The notes under the pieces are model-generated. The model had not been told where the DNA came from, searched no databases, and saw only the letters and a list, made by a program, of their open reading frames with translations. From the NCBI GenBank assembly GCA_012514505.1, contig JAAZAD010000277.1, positions 1 through 44,834 on the forward strand: a stretch of DNA of 44,834 nt. The letters are read 5' to 3'. Made by a program: the position numbers and the translations under genes. Origin of the DNA: Rhodococcus sp. (in: high G+C Gram-positive bacteria). Its GTDB lineage: Bacteria; Actinomycetota; Actinomycetes; Mycobacteriales; Mycobacteriaceae. This document shows positions 8,731-15,756 of this stretch, piece after piece; the first letter of the stretch is position 1, and every line of letters begins with the position of its first letter.

Positions 8731-10015
8731 TTTGCCCGAGTCGGGCGAGGTTGATCGCGGCATTACGATCACGATCGATCGACACACCACACTGTGCACA
8801 CACATACGTGCGCTCGGCGAGGGTCAGGTTTGGCTTTCGCCCACCACACCCCGAACACGTCTTCGAACTAGGGAAGAACCGGTCGGCCGCCACCACCGCG
8901 GACCCATACCAGGCGGCCTTGTAGGTGAGCATCCGCCGCACCTCGGCGAGGGCGGCATCGGCGAGGGCACGGTTGAGACCCTTCTTGTAGGCGCCGCCAG
9001 CGGCGCGCATACCTGTGGCGTTCAACGTCTCCACCACCACAACCCGGTGCTGTTGCGCGAGGGTGGTGGTGGCCTTGTGCAACACATCCCGGCGTATCGC
9101 GGCCGCCCGTGCATGGCTTCTCCCGATCCGAGCCTGGGTCTTGGCCCAACGCTTCGAGTGCCTACGCCGCGAGCGGATTGCCGGGTCGTAGGGGCCGTGC
9201 TGGCGGGCGGCCTTGCGTTGCAACACCCGCAACCGGGCCTGGGCAGCGGACAACGACTTCGGCGCGCGGATTCGCTGCACTTCGGTCCCGTCGGGGGTGG
9301 CGACCACCAGGAGACTGTCGGCCTTGACCCCCACATCCACACCGACCACCGGACACTGGGACCGTGACGCGTGGGCGGGTCGGGTCTTGGCCGCGACGAG
9401 GGTCTGAAACGAACAGTGCCAGCGTCCCGACGAATCCTGCGACACCGTGGCCGACAGAATCCGTGCACTCTCGGACTCGATCCGCCGGGCCAGTTTCCGG
9501 GTCGATTCGTGCGTCTTGATCCTGCCCACCCGGGGAAGACTCACATGATGACGATCCGGTTCGACGCGGAGGGTGCCGGTGGTGAACCGAACACTGCGCC
9601 GCGACCGGGCGGTCTTGAACCGGGGAAACCCCACCGCCTTCCCCACCCGCTCACCGTTACGGGACGTGGTCCAGGCATCCAGACCGCGGGCCAGGCTGTC
9701 GAGACCGGTGTTGTAGGCCTCCTTCGAGTTCGCACCCCACCACGGCGCGTATACGCTCTTCCGCTGGTTCCACGTCTTCCGCAATGCGGGCAGCGACCAA
9801 CCCAAAGACGGTGTCAGATCGGCGTCGGTAAGGCCGTAGCTGCGTTCCGCCGCCCGCTGATCGAGCACTGCTGTCACCAAGGCGAGCATGTGGTTGTGCG
9901 CGAACCGCGCCCCACCCGCATGCGATGCAAGGGCCCGCTGCTGGGCCGGGGTGGGGTCGAGCGCGAACCGGTACGCCTGCGCCACCCACCCCTCGGGAAT
10001 CTCGAACCTGCCCAT
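8552..10015 (-). CDS. tnpB: TnpB RNA-guided nuclease (OrfB, IS605-type transposase annotation)
   Basis: 487 residues from ATG 10015 (a GTG at 10018 is also in frame). TnpB proteins are RNA-guided DNA endonucleases related to Cas12. All RuvC residues appear intact: Asp in VVGVDVGVKAD (about 227), Glu in VVVVETLNATG (about 329) and Asp in SIDRDRNAAINLA (about 416). The zinc finger is CSGCGG (387-390) and CAQC (406-409). The N-terminal HTH_OrfB-like segment AYRFALDPTPAQQRAL is also present. The protein is longer than a typical 400-residue TnpB because about 65 residues rich in Gly, Ala, Arg and Thr follow RuvC-III; this tail-coding DNA probably overlaps the guide RNA gene. It lies antisense to nothing and parallel to the gene it interrupts. 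Confidence 0.93.
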   Translation of the reverse strand: MGRFEIPEGWVAQAYRFALDPTPAQQRALASHAGGARFAHNHMLALVTAVLDQRAAERSYGLTDADLTPSLGWSLPALRKTWNQRKSVYAPWWGANSKEAYNTGLDSLARGLDAWTTSRNGERVGKAVGFPRFKTARSRRSVRFTTGTLRVEPDRHHVSLPRVGRIKTHESTRKLARRIESESARILSATVSQDSSGRWHCSFQTLVAAKTRPAHASRSQCPVVGVDVGVKADSLLVVATPDGTEVQRIRAPKSLSAAQARLRVLQRKAARQHGPYDPAIRSRRRHSKRWAKTQARIGRSHARAAAIRRDVLHKATTTLAQQHRVVVVETLNATGMRAAGGAYKKGLNRALADAALAEVRRMLTYKAAWYGSAVVAADRFFPSSKTCSGCGGRKPNLTLAERTYVCAQCGVSIDRDRNAAINLARLGQTHMVGEQSSAGSGSVAGRGAIRETGPARAGQAGGREASTRHNPTRVDQTGTAVSQEATA

Positions 10016-10324
10016 CACACACCCACCGAAGTGCCGAAAAGTGTGCGACCACTACCGGCCAGCGCGGCGCCGAGGTACTCGACCTCGAACTGGAGCAGAC
10101 CCCCGTGATGTTCCACGCCCACCACACTTGCAGAAGGGTCCGACATCGATACGCCGCCCGCACTTCGGGGCGGCTCCCATTCCGATCGGAACCCATCTCC
10201 CACACCCTTTCCCCAGTGTGGTCGTTGGTATCTACATACACACTGCGCGCGAAACCTGCCGAACCAGGTCGGCGTCGATTCCTCACGACGCATCACGTCG
10301 GCAATCACCGGCATGGATCCGGCA

Positions 10325-10372
10325 GGCTGAGGACAAATATCACTCAGCCAACGCACCTGCTCAGATAGGTGC
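10325..10372. repeat. Subterminal hairpins at the tnpB-upstream end of the element
   Basis: Two perfect hairpins lie in tandem. GGCTGAG (10325-10331) pairs with CTCAGCC (10343-10349) across 11 bases. GCACCT (10353-10358) pairs with AGGTGC (10367-10372) across 8 bases. They sit 21-69 bases inside the element end. In IS200/IS605 elements subterminal hairpins are recognised by the transposase; here they are the likely left-end recognition structures. Confidence 0.55.
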
Positions 10373-10393
10373 ACACATGCTCACGTTTGCTCA

Positions 10394-10686
10394 GAAAGAG
10401 TCGAACAGTTGAAACCCTGCTCGCTGTCGCGCAGGTGCACGCTCGATGGCAGGTCGAGCCCGGCGGGTGCAGGAGCCAGATCCTCGAACTCGGAGATCCC
10501 CTTCACGCTGGGCAGCGGGGTGACCAGACCGGGTAGCGGTGGGATGAGTTGGTTCGTCCCGATAACGGGTACGCAGTCGAGTGGGCGCGACTCCGACGCG
10601 GCAGCAGGCGCTACGCTCGCGGTGCCCGCGACGCAGATCGCGAGGCACACCGTGTACAACGACGTGCGAGTGAACCGGCTATTCAT
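10394..10686 (-). pseudogene. Decayed secreted-protein gene, N-terminal part
   Basis: Starts with ATG at 10686 and encodes a Sec signal peptide (basic N-terminus MNSRFTR, hydrophobic core TVCLAICVAGTASVAPAAA, likely cleavage after APAAASA/ES). A proline-rich segment (PPLPGLVTPLPSVKG, APAPAGLDLPSSV) follows, then HLRDSEQGFNCSTLS, where the tnpB element begins. Without the element the frame passes directly into the part at 8530. Read through the element, translation would stop three codons in. It is divergent from the GntR gene and shares a 96-base intergenic region holding a strong palindrome. Confidence 0.75.
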
Positions 10687-10729
10687 GCGTTCGAAGTCCC
10701 TCCGTGGTTTGTTCGGGCAATAATGTACC

Positions 10730-10750
10730 TCAACTGGTCAATCCAGTTGA
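10730..10750. promoter_or_regulatory. Probable GntR operator
   Basis: TCAACTGG (10730-10737) and CCAGTTGA (10743-10750) form a perfect 8-base dyad with a 5-base spacer. It is located 33 bases before the GntR/FadR start and 44 bases before the divergent secreted-protein start. FadR-type regulators commonly bind TGGT-N-ACCA-like dyads next to their own gene, so autoregulation with joint control of the divergent gene is likely. The palindrome is seen; the binder is inferred. Confidence 0.6.
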
Positions 10751-10782
10751 TCAGTTTGTGTGAGCCGGTAGTGTCTCGTGCC

Positions 10783-11505
10783 ATGGAAGCCGTTCCCATT
10801 ACCCGCGCCACCGTGAGCGACGGCGTCTTCGCGCAGCTCGCGGACGGAATATTGGCGGGGAGAGTCCAGCCTGGCGACCAGTTGTCGTCCGAGCGTGACC
10901 TTGCCGAGTCTTTCCGCGTCAACCGTCACGCTGTCCGCGAGGCGCTCAAACGACTGCAGCAGTCGGGCCTGGTGCGCGTCGCGCACGGCAGCAAACCCAC
11001 GGTCCTCGATTGGCGGACCCACGCCGGTGTGGACACCCTCTCGATGGTGGCCCACTCCGGTGCCCTACCTGCGCTGCGGCTGATGCGCGACATCATGGTT
11101 CTGCGGCGCACGGTAGCGGCCGACGCGGCCCGCCTGTGTGCGCTCGAAGCAGACGAATCGCAGGTCGCGGAGATCCTGGCGGAGGCCGAGCGCTATTCGG
11201 AGCCCGGCGACAGCGCCATAGCAGAGGTGGATCTGGCGTTCTGGCGGGCGGTGTTCGCAGGATCGGGAAACGTGGCCTATCAACTCGCCCAGAACACACT
11301 CGTCGCCGGCTACGCCGATGTCGGGTGGGACACGCTCGCCGAAGTCGGTGTTCATGCCGCGGAGTACGACGATCCGCAGGCACATGTCGAACTCGCGGGG
11401 CGAATCGCCGCAGGCGACAGCAATGGCGCCTACGAACTGGCTGACGAGTTGCTGGGGCGGGCTGTCACCGCGGTCACCGCAGCCGAAAGGGAAGGCAACC
11501 GATGA
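10783..11505 (+). CDS. GntR/FadR-family transcriptional regulator
   Basis: 240 residues from ATG 10783. The N-terminal winged helix is clear: DGVFAQLADGILAGRVQPGDQLSSERDLAESFRVNRHAVREALKRLQQSGLVRVAHG is the standard GntR arrangement (about residues 10-66). The C-terminal all-helical FCD-type effector domain (about 85-235) has the pattern LRRTVAADAARLCAL and FWRAVFAGSGN. The ligand is unknown. Its stop overlaps the start of the membrane protein gene (ATGA), so the two are co-translated; the operator-like palindrome lies just upstream. Confidence 0.9.
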   Translation: MEAVPITRATVSDGVFAQLADGILAGRVQPGDQLSSERDLAESFRVNRHAVREALKRLQQSGLVRVAHGSKPTVLDWRTHAGVDTLSMVAHSGALPALRLMRDIMVLRRTVAADAARLCALEADESQVAEILAEAERYSEPGDSAIAEVDLAFWRAVFAGSGNVAYQLAQNTLVAGYADVGWDTLAEVGVHAAEYDDPQAHVELAGRIAAGDSNGAYELADELLGRAVTAVTAAEREGNR

Positions 11506-12131
11506 CAGACTCCGCCGAAGCAGCACTCGAACACTTGCGGGACAGTTCGCAGTTCCAGTGGTACGTGATCCCGTTGCTACTGATGGTGCTGTACGTGTAC
11601 AGCGTCGAGGTCGAGCGACGGAACTGGAGCGTGCTGCTCGGTGGCCTCGCGTTCTGGGGCATGGATTGGTTCAACGAGATCTGGAACTCTGCGGTGTTTC
11701 ATGCAACCGGCAAAGCGCCGGTCTGGGGCGCTCCCGGAGACTCCGCGTATCAAATCCTCATCGGGCTGAACATCGAAATCAGCTTCATGTTCGCGATCAT
11801 GGGCATCGTGGCGATCAAGATATTGCCCGCCGACAAGAACATGCGCATTCTCGGGATCAACAACCGAGTCGTATTCGCATGCGTCGGCGCGGGACTCGCC
11901 GTGGCAATCGAGATCCTGCTCAATCAGATGGGCGTCTTGACCTGGGAATGGTCCTGGTGGAGTGCCGGCATGCCGATTCTGATCTTCTTGTTCGGCTACC
12001 TGCCGTTCTTCGCCGCCGCGTACTTGGTGCACGACATGACCAAGCTGCGCCACCAGATCACCGCAGTGTCGGTCATCTTCGGCGTCGATGCGGTAGCGCT
12101 CGTCATCCTCGGAACAGTTGGATGGCTCTGA
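11502..12131 (+). CDS. Integral membrane protein of unknown function
   Basis: 209 residues with about six transmembrane segments (roughly 20-37, 42-58, 82-104, 120-142, 150-176 and 185-207). It has many tryptophans: the first loop contains FWGMDWFNEIWNSAVFH and a later one WEWSWWSAG. No known transporter or enzyme signature is recognised. It is translationally coupled to the upstream GntR regulator, which probably controls it. The 3' end converges on thiD with a 17-base gap. Confidence 0.75.
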   Translation: MTDSAEAALEHLRDSSQFQWYVIPLLLMVLYVYSVEVERRNWSVLLGGLAFWGMDWFNEIWNSAVFHATGKAPVWGAPGDSAYQILIGLNIEISFMFAIMGIVAIKILPADKNMRILGINNRVVFACVGAGLAVAIEILLNQMGVLTWEWSWWSAGMPILIFLFGYLPFFAAAYLVHDMTKLRHQITAVSVIFGVDAVALVILGTVGWL

Positions 12132-12148
12132 CTCCGTCAGAACAGGGG

Positions 12149-12988
12149 TTAGTGAAGCCGCCAGAACGGTGACACCGGGCCGTGTCCCGAGCCGAGGTCG
12201 TACGACACCTCGAGGCATTTCGTGACCCACTCCTTCCCGAACGCGACAGCGTCCGGCACCGTGTGACCGTTGGCCAGCGCGCAGGCGATGGCTGCGGCCA
12301 GGGTGTCGCCACCGCCGTGATCGTTCCCGGTGGGGATGCGCGGGCTGGTGAATTCGAGGAACGTGTCGCCGTCGAACAGTAGGTCGGTGCTGGTAGACGA
12401 CGTGCGCAGGTGACCGCCCTTCACGATCGACCACTGTGCGCCCAATCGATGCAGGGCTTCGGCGGCCCGCCGGGCGCTCGCATCGTCGACCACCTCGATG
12501 CCGGTGATGAGACGCACCTCGTCGAGGTTCGGGGTGACCACCGTGGCGATGGGGATCAGCGTGTTGGGTACGGCGTCGAGTGCTTCTGCATGCAGCAACG
12601 GGTCACCGTGCATGGACGCGCACACCGGATCCACGACGAGAGGCACCGCCTGATCTCGTCCGATTCCCACCTCCGTGCACACGTCGGCAACCGCTTCGAT
12701 GATGGCCGTGGACGCCAACATTCCGGTCTTCGCTGCCCCTACCCCGATATCGCCGACGACGCTGCGGACCTGCGCGGCGACCACGTCGGGCGGGACTTCG
12801 TGGAAGCCGCTGACACCGACCGAGTTCTGTACGGTCACCGCCGCCACGGCGACACACGCATGGACGCCACAGAGGGCCATGGTGCGCGAATCGGCCTGAA
12901 TGCCGGCGCCACCGCCGGAGTCGGTTCCAGCGATGGTGAGGGCCCGAACCGGGGTTTGTCCGTCGGGAGTCAGTGGCAGCAAGTTCAC
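12149..12988 (-). CDS. thiD: Hydroxymethylpyrimidine (phosphate) kinase ThiD
   Basis: A ribokinase-family enzyme phosphorylating HMP and HMP-P for thiamine synthesis. The substrate-site motif ALTIAGTDSGGGAGIQAD is at residues 16-33, followed by VTVQNS, VVDPVCASMHGDPLL, TPNLDEVRLI and VKGGHL. The catalytic anion-hole motif reads NDHGGGDTLAAA. Many ThiD proteins have a Cys where Asp stands here, so this one carries the Asp of ribokinase-type members. The GTG at 12988 (VNLLPLTPDG) gives 279 residues; the upstream in-frame ATG at 13063 would add 25 Arg/His-rich residues and is less likely. It stands apart from the thiEOSG cluster by 9 kb and has no riboswitch in front. Confidence 0.92.
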   Translation of the reverse strand: MNLLPLTPDGQTPVRALTIAGTDSGGGAGIQADSRTMALCGVHACVAVAAVTVQNSVGVSGFHEVPPDVVAAQVRSVVGDIGVGAAKTGMLASTAIIEAVADVCTEVGIGRDQAVPLVVDPVCASMHGDPLLHAEALDAVPNTLIPIATVVTPNLDEVRLITGIEVVDDASARRAAEALHRLGAQWSIVKGGHLRTSSTSTDLLFDGDTFLEFTSPRIPTGNDHGGGDTLAAAIACALANGHTVPDAVAFGKEWVTKCLEVSYDLGSGHGPVSPFWRLH

Positions 12989-13076
12989 AGCGTGTGACCC
13001 TACCGACCTCGCGTTTCGCCTCTGTGCGTGGTCCGCGAGTGCAGGGACTCTCAGAGCACTCACAGGGCCGAAGGTC

Positions 13077-13105
13077 CTGACAAGGGGGCGCCTGATCTGT
13101 ATAAA
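13077..13105 (+). promoter_or_regulatory. Sigma-70-type promoter for the first small GNAT gene
   Basis: CTGACA (13077-13082) and TATAAA (13100-13105) are spaced by 17 bases, close to the vegetative consensus. The predicted start of transcription lies near 13112, about 40 bases before the ATG at 13153. This makes the longer GTG-initiated reading from 13114 unlikely. Confidence 0.65.
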
Positions 13106-13152
13106 AGAGTGTTGTGGATCACGTTTCGGTCACGACGCACGCAGGAGGTCTG

Positions 13153-13491
13153 ATGCTCGACTCGGCGTACGTCGATGTCACCAACAACCGTGATCAGAAC
13201 CGGTTCGAACTCCGGCTCAGCGGCGATTTGGTGGGCATCATCGGATACTTCGACATGGGCGACACCCCGGTGCAAGGGCACCCGGTGATCTCGTTCATGC
13301 ACACGGTGATCGTCGAAGATTTCGGGCACCGTGGCTTGGCTGCGGTTCTGGTGAGTCGGGCCCTCGAACTCGCCCGCGAGTACGGGTGGAAGGTCAAACC
13401 CGTGTGCACCTACGTTCAGCGGTTCCTTGCAGGCAGTCGGGACTACCGAGACGTCGTCGTGCAACTGCCGCGGCCCGCTGGTTCGCGTTGA
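13153..13491 (+). CDS. Small GNAT-family acetyltransferase (Acetyltransf_CG type), copy 1
   Basis: 112 residues from ATG 13153, which has an AGGAGG ribosome binding site four bases upstream (13143-13148). It is a minimal GCN5-related fold: NNRDQNRFELRLSGDLVGIIGYFD, then FMHTVIVEDFGHRGLAAVLVSRALELAREYGWKV carrying the acetyl-CoA loop (HRGLAA in place of Q/RxxGxG/A), and CTYVQRFL at the end. Such short GNATs are known from YjdJ and related proteins; substrates are mostly unknown. It is followed 83 bases later by a clear paralogue. Confidence 0.85.
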   Translation: MLDSAYVDVTNNRDQNRFELRLSGDLVGIIGYFDMGDTPVQGHPVISFMHTVIVEDFGHRGLAAVLVSRALELAREYGWKVKPVCTYVQRFLAGSRDYRDVVVQLPRPAGSR

Positions 13492-13574
13492 GTGACAGTC
13501 GGATTCTTGAAGATGTGACGATTCGGCTGCAAGCTGAAACATTTCGCTGGCGCGGCGGTGGGGATGCTGGTTCC

Positions 13575-13946
13575 ATGAGTGACATGGAACACATTTCGAA
13601 CAGTGCCGGTCCGTCGGGAAGCCAGGCGGCAACAGAACTTCATGTTGTCGACAACCCCGCACACGAGCGCTTCGATCTGTGGCTCGGCGACGAGATCATC
13701 GGCATCCTCGGCTACCGCGACGAGGACGACATCCCTGGATTCACAGCGAAGCCGGGTGAGGTCGTCGCCTTCATGCACACGGTGGTGAAAGAAGAGCACG
13801 GCGGCAGGGGAATGGCCGCGATCCTCGTCCGTGAAGGTCTTGCGGCCGCCCGCGTGAGGGGGTGGCGGGTGCGCCCCATCTGTACCTACGTGCAGCGCTA
13901 CCTCGCCGCGCACCCGGAGGAGAACGACCTGCTCGTCTCCGATTGA
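13575..13946 (+). CDS. Small GNAT-family acetyltransferase (Acetyltransf_CG type), copy 2
   Basis: 123 residues from ATG 13575. It resembles copy 1 throughout: NPAHERFDLWLGDEIIGILGYRDED, then AFMHTVVKEEHGGRGMAAILVREGLAAARVRGWRV (acetyl-CoA loop GGRGMA) and RPICTYVQRYLAAHP. A longer in-frame reading from 13386 runs back into copy 1 in another frame and is rejected. The pair looks like an old tandem duplication because the proteins differ at many positions while motifs and order are kept. Its 3' end converges on xthA. Confidence 0.85.
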   Translation: MSDMEHISNSAGPSGSQAATELHVVDNPAHERFDLWLGDEIIGILGYRDEDDIPGFTAKPGEVVAFMHTVVKEEHGGRGMAAILVREGLAAARVRGWRVRPICTYVQRYLAAHPEENDLLVSD

Positions 13947-13950
13947 TGGT

Positions 13951-13962
13951 GGCGGGCCCGCC
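13951..13962. repeat. GC-rich palindrome in a convergent gap
   Basis: GGCGGGCCCGCC is a perfect 12-base palindrome in the 22-base gap between the second small GNAT gene and xthA, which converge. It could assist bidirectional termination but has no loop or U tract, so this is only suggestive. Confidence 0.25.
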
Positions 13963-13968
13963 CAGCGA

Positions 13969-14772
13969 TCACTCGCCGATATCGACGATGACCGGCGCGT
14001 GGTCGCTGGCGCCCTTGCCCTTGCGTTCGTCCCGGTCGATCGATGCCTTGTCGACGCGTGCGGCCAGGGCCGGTGATGCCAGCGCGTAGTCGATACGCAT
14101 GCCCTGCTTCTTCGGGAACCGGAGCTGTGTGTAGTCCCAGTAGCTATAGACACCGGGTCCGGGGGTGTGCGGGCGAACCACGTCCGTGAATCCGGCCTTC
14201 TCGAACGCGGCAAACGCGTCGCGTTCCGGCTGGGACGTGTGCGTCTTGCCGTCGAAGAACGACGGATCCCACACGTCTTCGTCGGTGGGAGCCACGTTCC
14301 AGTCGCCGACGAGCGCGATCTGTGCGTCTGCGTCGCTTTTCAGCCAGCCCTCGGCGTCGTCTCGAAGTTTGGCGAGCCAATCGAGCTTGTATGTGTAGTG
14401 CGGGTCGGCGAGCTCGCGCCCGTTGGGGACGTACAGACTCCAGATGCGCACCCCATTGCAGGTGGCGCCGATCGCACGGGCTTCACGAATCTGCTCGGCT
14501 TCGGGATCCTTGTGGAACCCTGGCTGGTCGGCGAAGCCGATCTGCACGTCGTCGAGGCCCACTCGTGAAGCGATCGCGACGCCGTTCCACTGGCTGAGCC
14601 CCACGTGCGCAACCTCGTAGCCCAACTCGCTGAACCGCTCGAACGGGAACTGTTCGTCTTTGCACTTGGTTTCCTGCATGGCAAGTACGTCGGTGTCGGT
14701 TCTCTGCAGCCAATCGATGATCCGATCGGTACGGGCACGGACGGAGTTGACGTTCCAGGTAGCAATTCGCAC
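13969..14772 (-). CDS. xthA: Exodeoxyribonuclease III / AP endonuclease XthA
   Basis: A DNA-repair nuclease of the EEP superfamily acting at abasic sites in base-excision repair. 267 residues with the full motif series: RIATWNVNSVRAR, AMQETKCKDEQFP (metal-binding Glu), WSLYVPNGRE, LVGDWNVAPTDEDV (Asp/Asn), MRIDYALASP and the catalytic KGASDHAPV (Asp-His). ATG start at 14772. It is the last gene of a minus-strand run def - GNAT - xthA with gaps of 12 and 9 bases, the same order as Rv0429c-Rv0428c-Rv0427c. Confidence 0.95.
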   Translation of the reverse strand: MRIATWNVNSVRARTDRIIDWLQRTDTDVLAMQETKCKDEQFPFERFSELGYEVAHVGLSQWNGVAIASRVGLDDVQIGFADQPGFHKDPEAEQIREARAIGATCNGVRIWSLYVPNGRELADPHYTYKLDWLAKLRDDAEGWLKSDADAQIALVGDWNVAPTDEDVWDPSFFDGKTHTSQPERDAFAAFEKAGFTDVVRPHTPGPGVYSYWDYTQLRFPKKQGMRIDYALASPALAARVDKASIDRDERKGKGASDHAPVIVDIGE

Positions 14773-14781
14773 AGGGCAAGA

Positions 14782-15744
14782 CTAACCGGCGCCACCGACA
14801 TGCTCGGTGGCGTACCGATAGCGGTGGTGATCGACGAAACCGAGGGCACGGTACATCGCCTGCGCACCCTCGTTTTCTGCGGCAACCTGCAGGTAGGCGT
14901 GGGTAGCGCCCTTCTCGCGCCCCCACTTGACGACGTCACCGCAGATCAGCGTGCCGATGCCGTGCCGGCGATGCTCTTCGGCAACCTCCACCGCGGTGAG
15001 CCCGACCCAGATTCGGCCGTCGTACGCGGGGGTGACGGACCCACGCGCCACCGCGATCAGGGTGGAGTCCTCGGAGCCGATGCGTGCGAATGCCACCTTG
15101 CCCCCGCGAACCGCGGTGAGCACGTCGACCGCGAAATCGGGTAGGGCGCTGCCGCGGTAGCGGTACAGCGCCAGCCAGTCCCGGTCCGGTCGCGAGTCGA
15201 TGGTGGCAACCGGATCGCCCTCGGGGAGCACGAGATTGTCGATGTCGGCCGCCATCACGACCACCTCGTCGCTGATGTTCCAGCCGTCCGGCACAGAACT
15301 CAGGCGATCAGGCAGCAGCAGACGCAGTGGTCGGTCCCGGTCCGCGTACCAGGCGCGCAATCGCCCGACCGTGGATTCGTCGAGCGGGGCGACGCTGCCG
15401 GGTTCACCCAGCGGAGTCGCCGAGTTGGCGCGACCGGTGAAACCGTGGCCGTACCGGCACAACCAGCCGTCGATCCATTCGAACTCGACGCCGGGCCAGC
15501 CGTCCGCTGATACCAATTCCAGATGCCTGATCTCACTGGTGCGGATCGGCCGAGGAGCCAGCGCCTTCATGGCCACCACTCGATCCGCGGCAATCTCGAC
15601 GGTGTTGCCGTCCGCGGTACGCACGGATACGGAACCCTTGACGCTGTCCAGCCATCCGATGACGTCGGTCATCGGATGGCTGGAACCCGGTGGCAGGGAG
15701 TACCGGACAACCACCCGGCTGCCCAGTGGAATGTCGGTCGTCAT
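14782..15744 (-). CDS. GNAT-family N-acetyltransferase (Rv0428c/CG3035-like)
   Basis: 320 residues. The N-terminal about 80 residues form a small beta-rich domain (GSRVVVRYSLPPGSSHPMTDVIGWLDS). The C-terminal GNAT domain (about 180-320) contains IWVGLTAVEVAEEHRRHGIGTLICGDVVKWGREKGATHAYLQVAAEN, including the acetyl-CoA loop RRHGIG, and ends AMYRALGFVDHHRY. Proteins of this family in corynebacteria have been annotated as N-acetylglutamate synthases; that assignment is by family only. Lies between def and xthA with very short gaps, so it is probably co-transcribed. Confidence 0.85.
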   Translation of the reverse strand: MTTDIPLGSRVVVRYSLPPGSSHPMTDVIGWLDSVKGSVSVRTADGNTVEIAADRVVAMKALAPRPIRTSEIRHLELVSADGWPGVEFEWIDGWLCRYGHGFTGRANSATPLGEPGSVAPLDESTVGRLRAWYADRDRPLRLLLPDRLSSVPDGWNISDEVVVMAADIDNLVLPEGDPVATIDSRPDRDWLALYRYRGSALPDFAVDVLTAVRGGKVAFARIGSEDSTLIAVARGSVTPAYDGRIWVGLTAVEVAEEHRRHGIGTLICGDVVKWGREKGATHAYLQVAAENEGAQAMYRALGFVDHHRYRYATEHVGGAG

Positions 15745-15756
15745 GTTCGCCTGGCG

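Larger units (their letters stand above)
8531..10393. mobile_element. tnpB-only insertion element (IS1341-like, IS200/IS605 or IS607 group)
   Basis: The boundaries come from the host gene: joining 10394 to 8530 on the minus strand restores the reading frame (CST-LS joined to PQGNG). Ends can slide by two bases because TC occurs at both junctions. Imperfect 18-base terminal inverted repeats, 16 of 18 identical, are seen: 8530-8547 TGAGCAAGTGTGAGCATG and the complement of 10376-10393, TGAGCAAACGTGAGCATG. The tnpB end carries the palindrome TGAGCATGCTCA (8540-8551), overlapping the tnpB stop. The other end has hairpins at 10353-10372 and 10325-10349. No tnpA (Y1 or serine recombinase) is present, so movement would need help in trans. 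The 378 bases between tnpB and that end hold no recognisable gene. Confidence 0.8.

Noticed and set aside
8607..8924. Plus-strand frames across tnpB
   Set aside because: They read against a TnpB with intact catalytic and zinc motifs; shadow frames.
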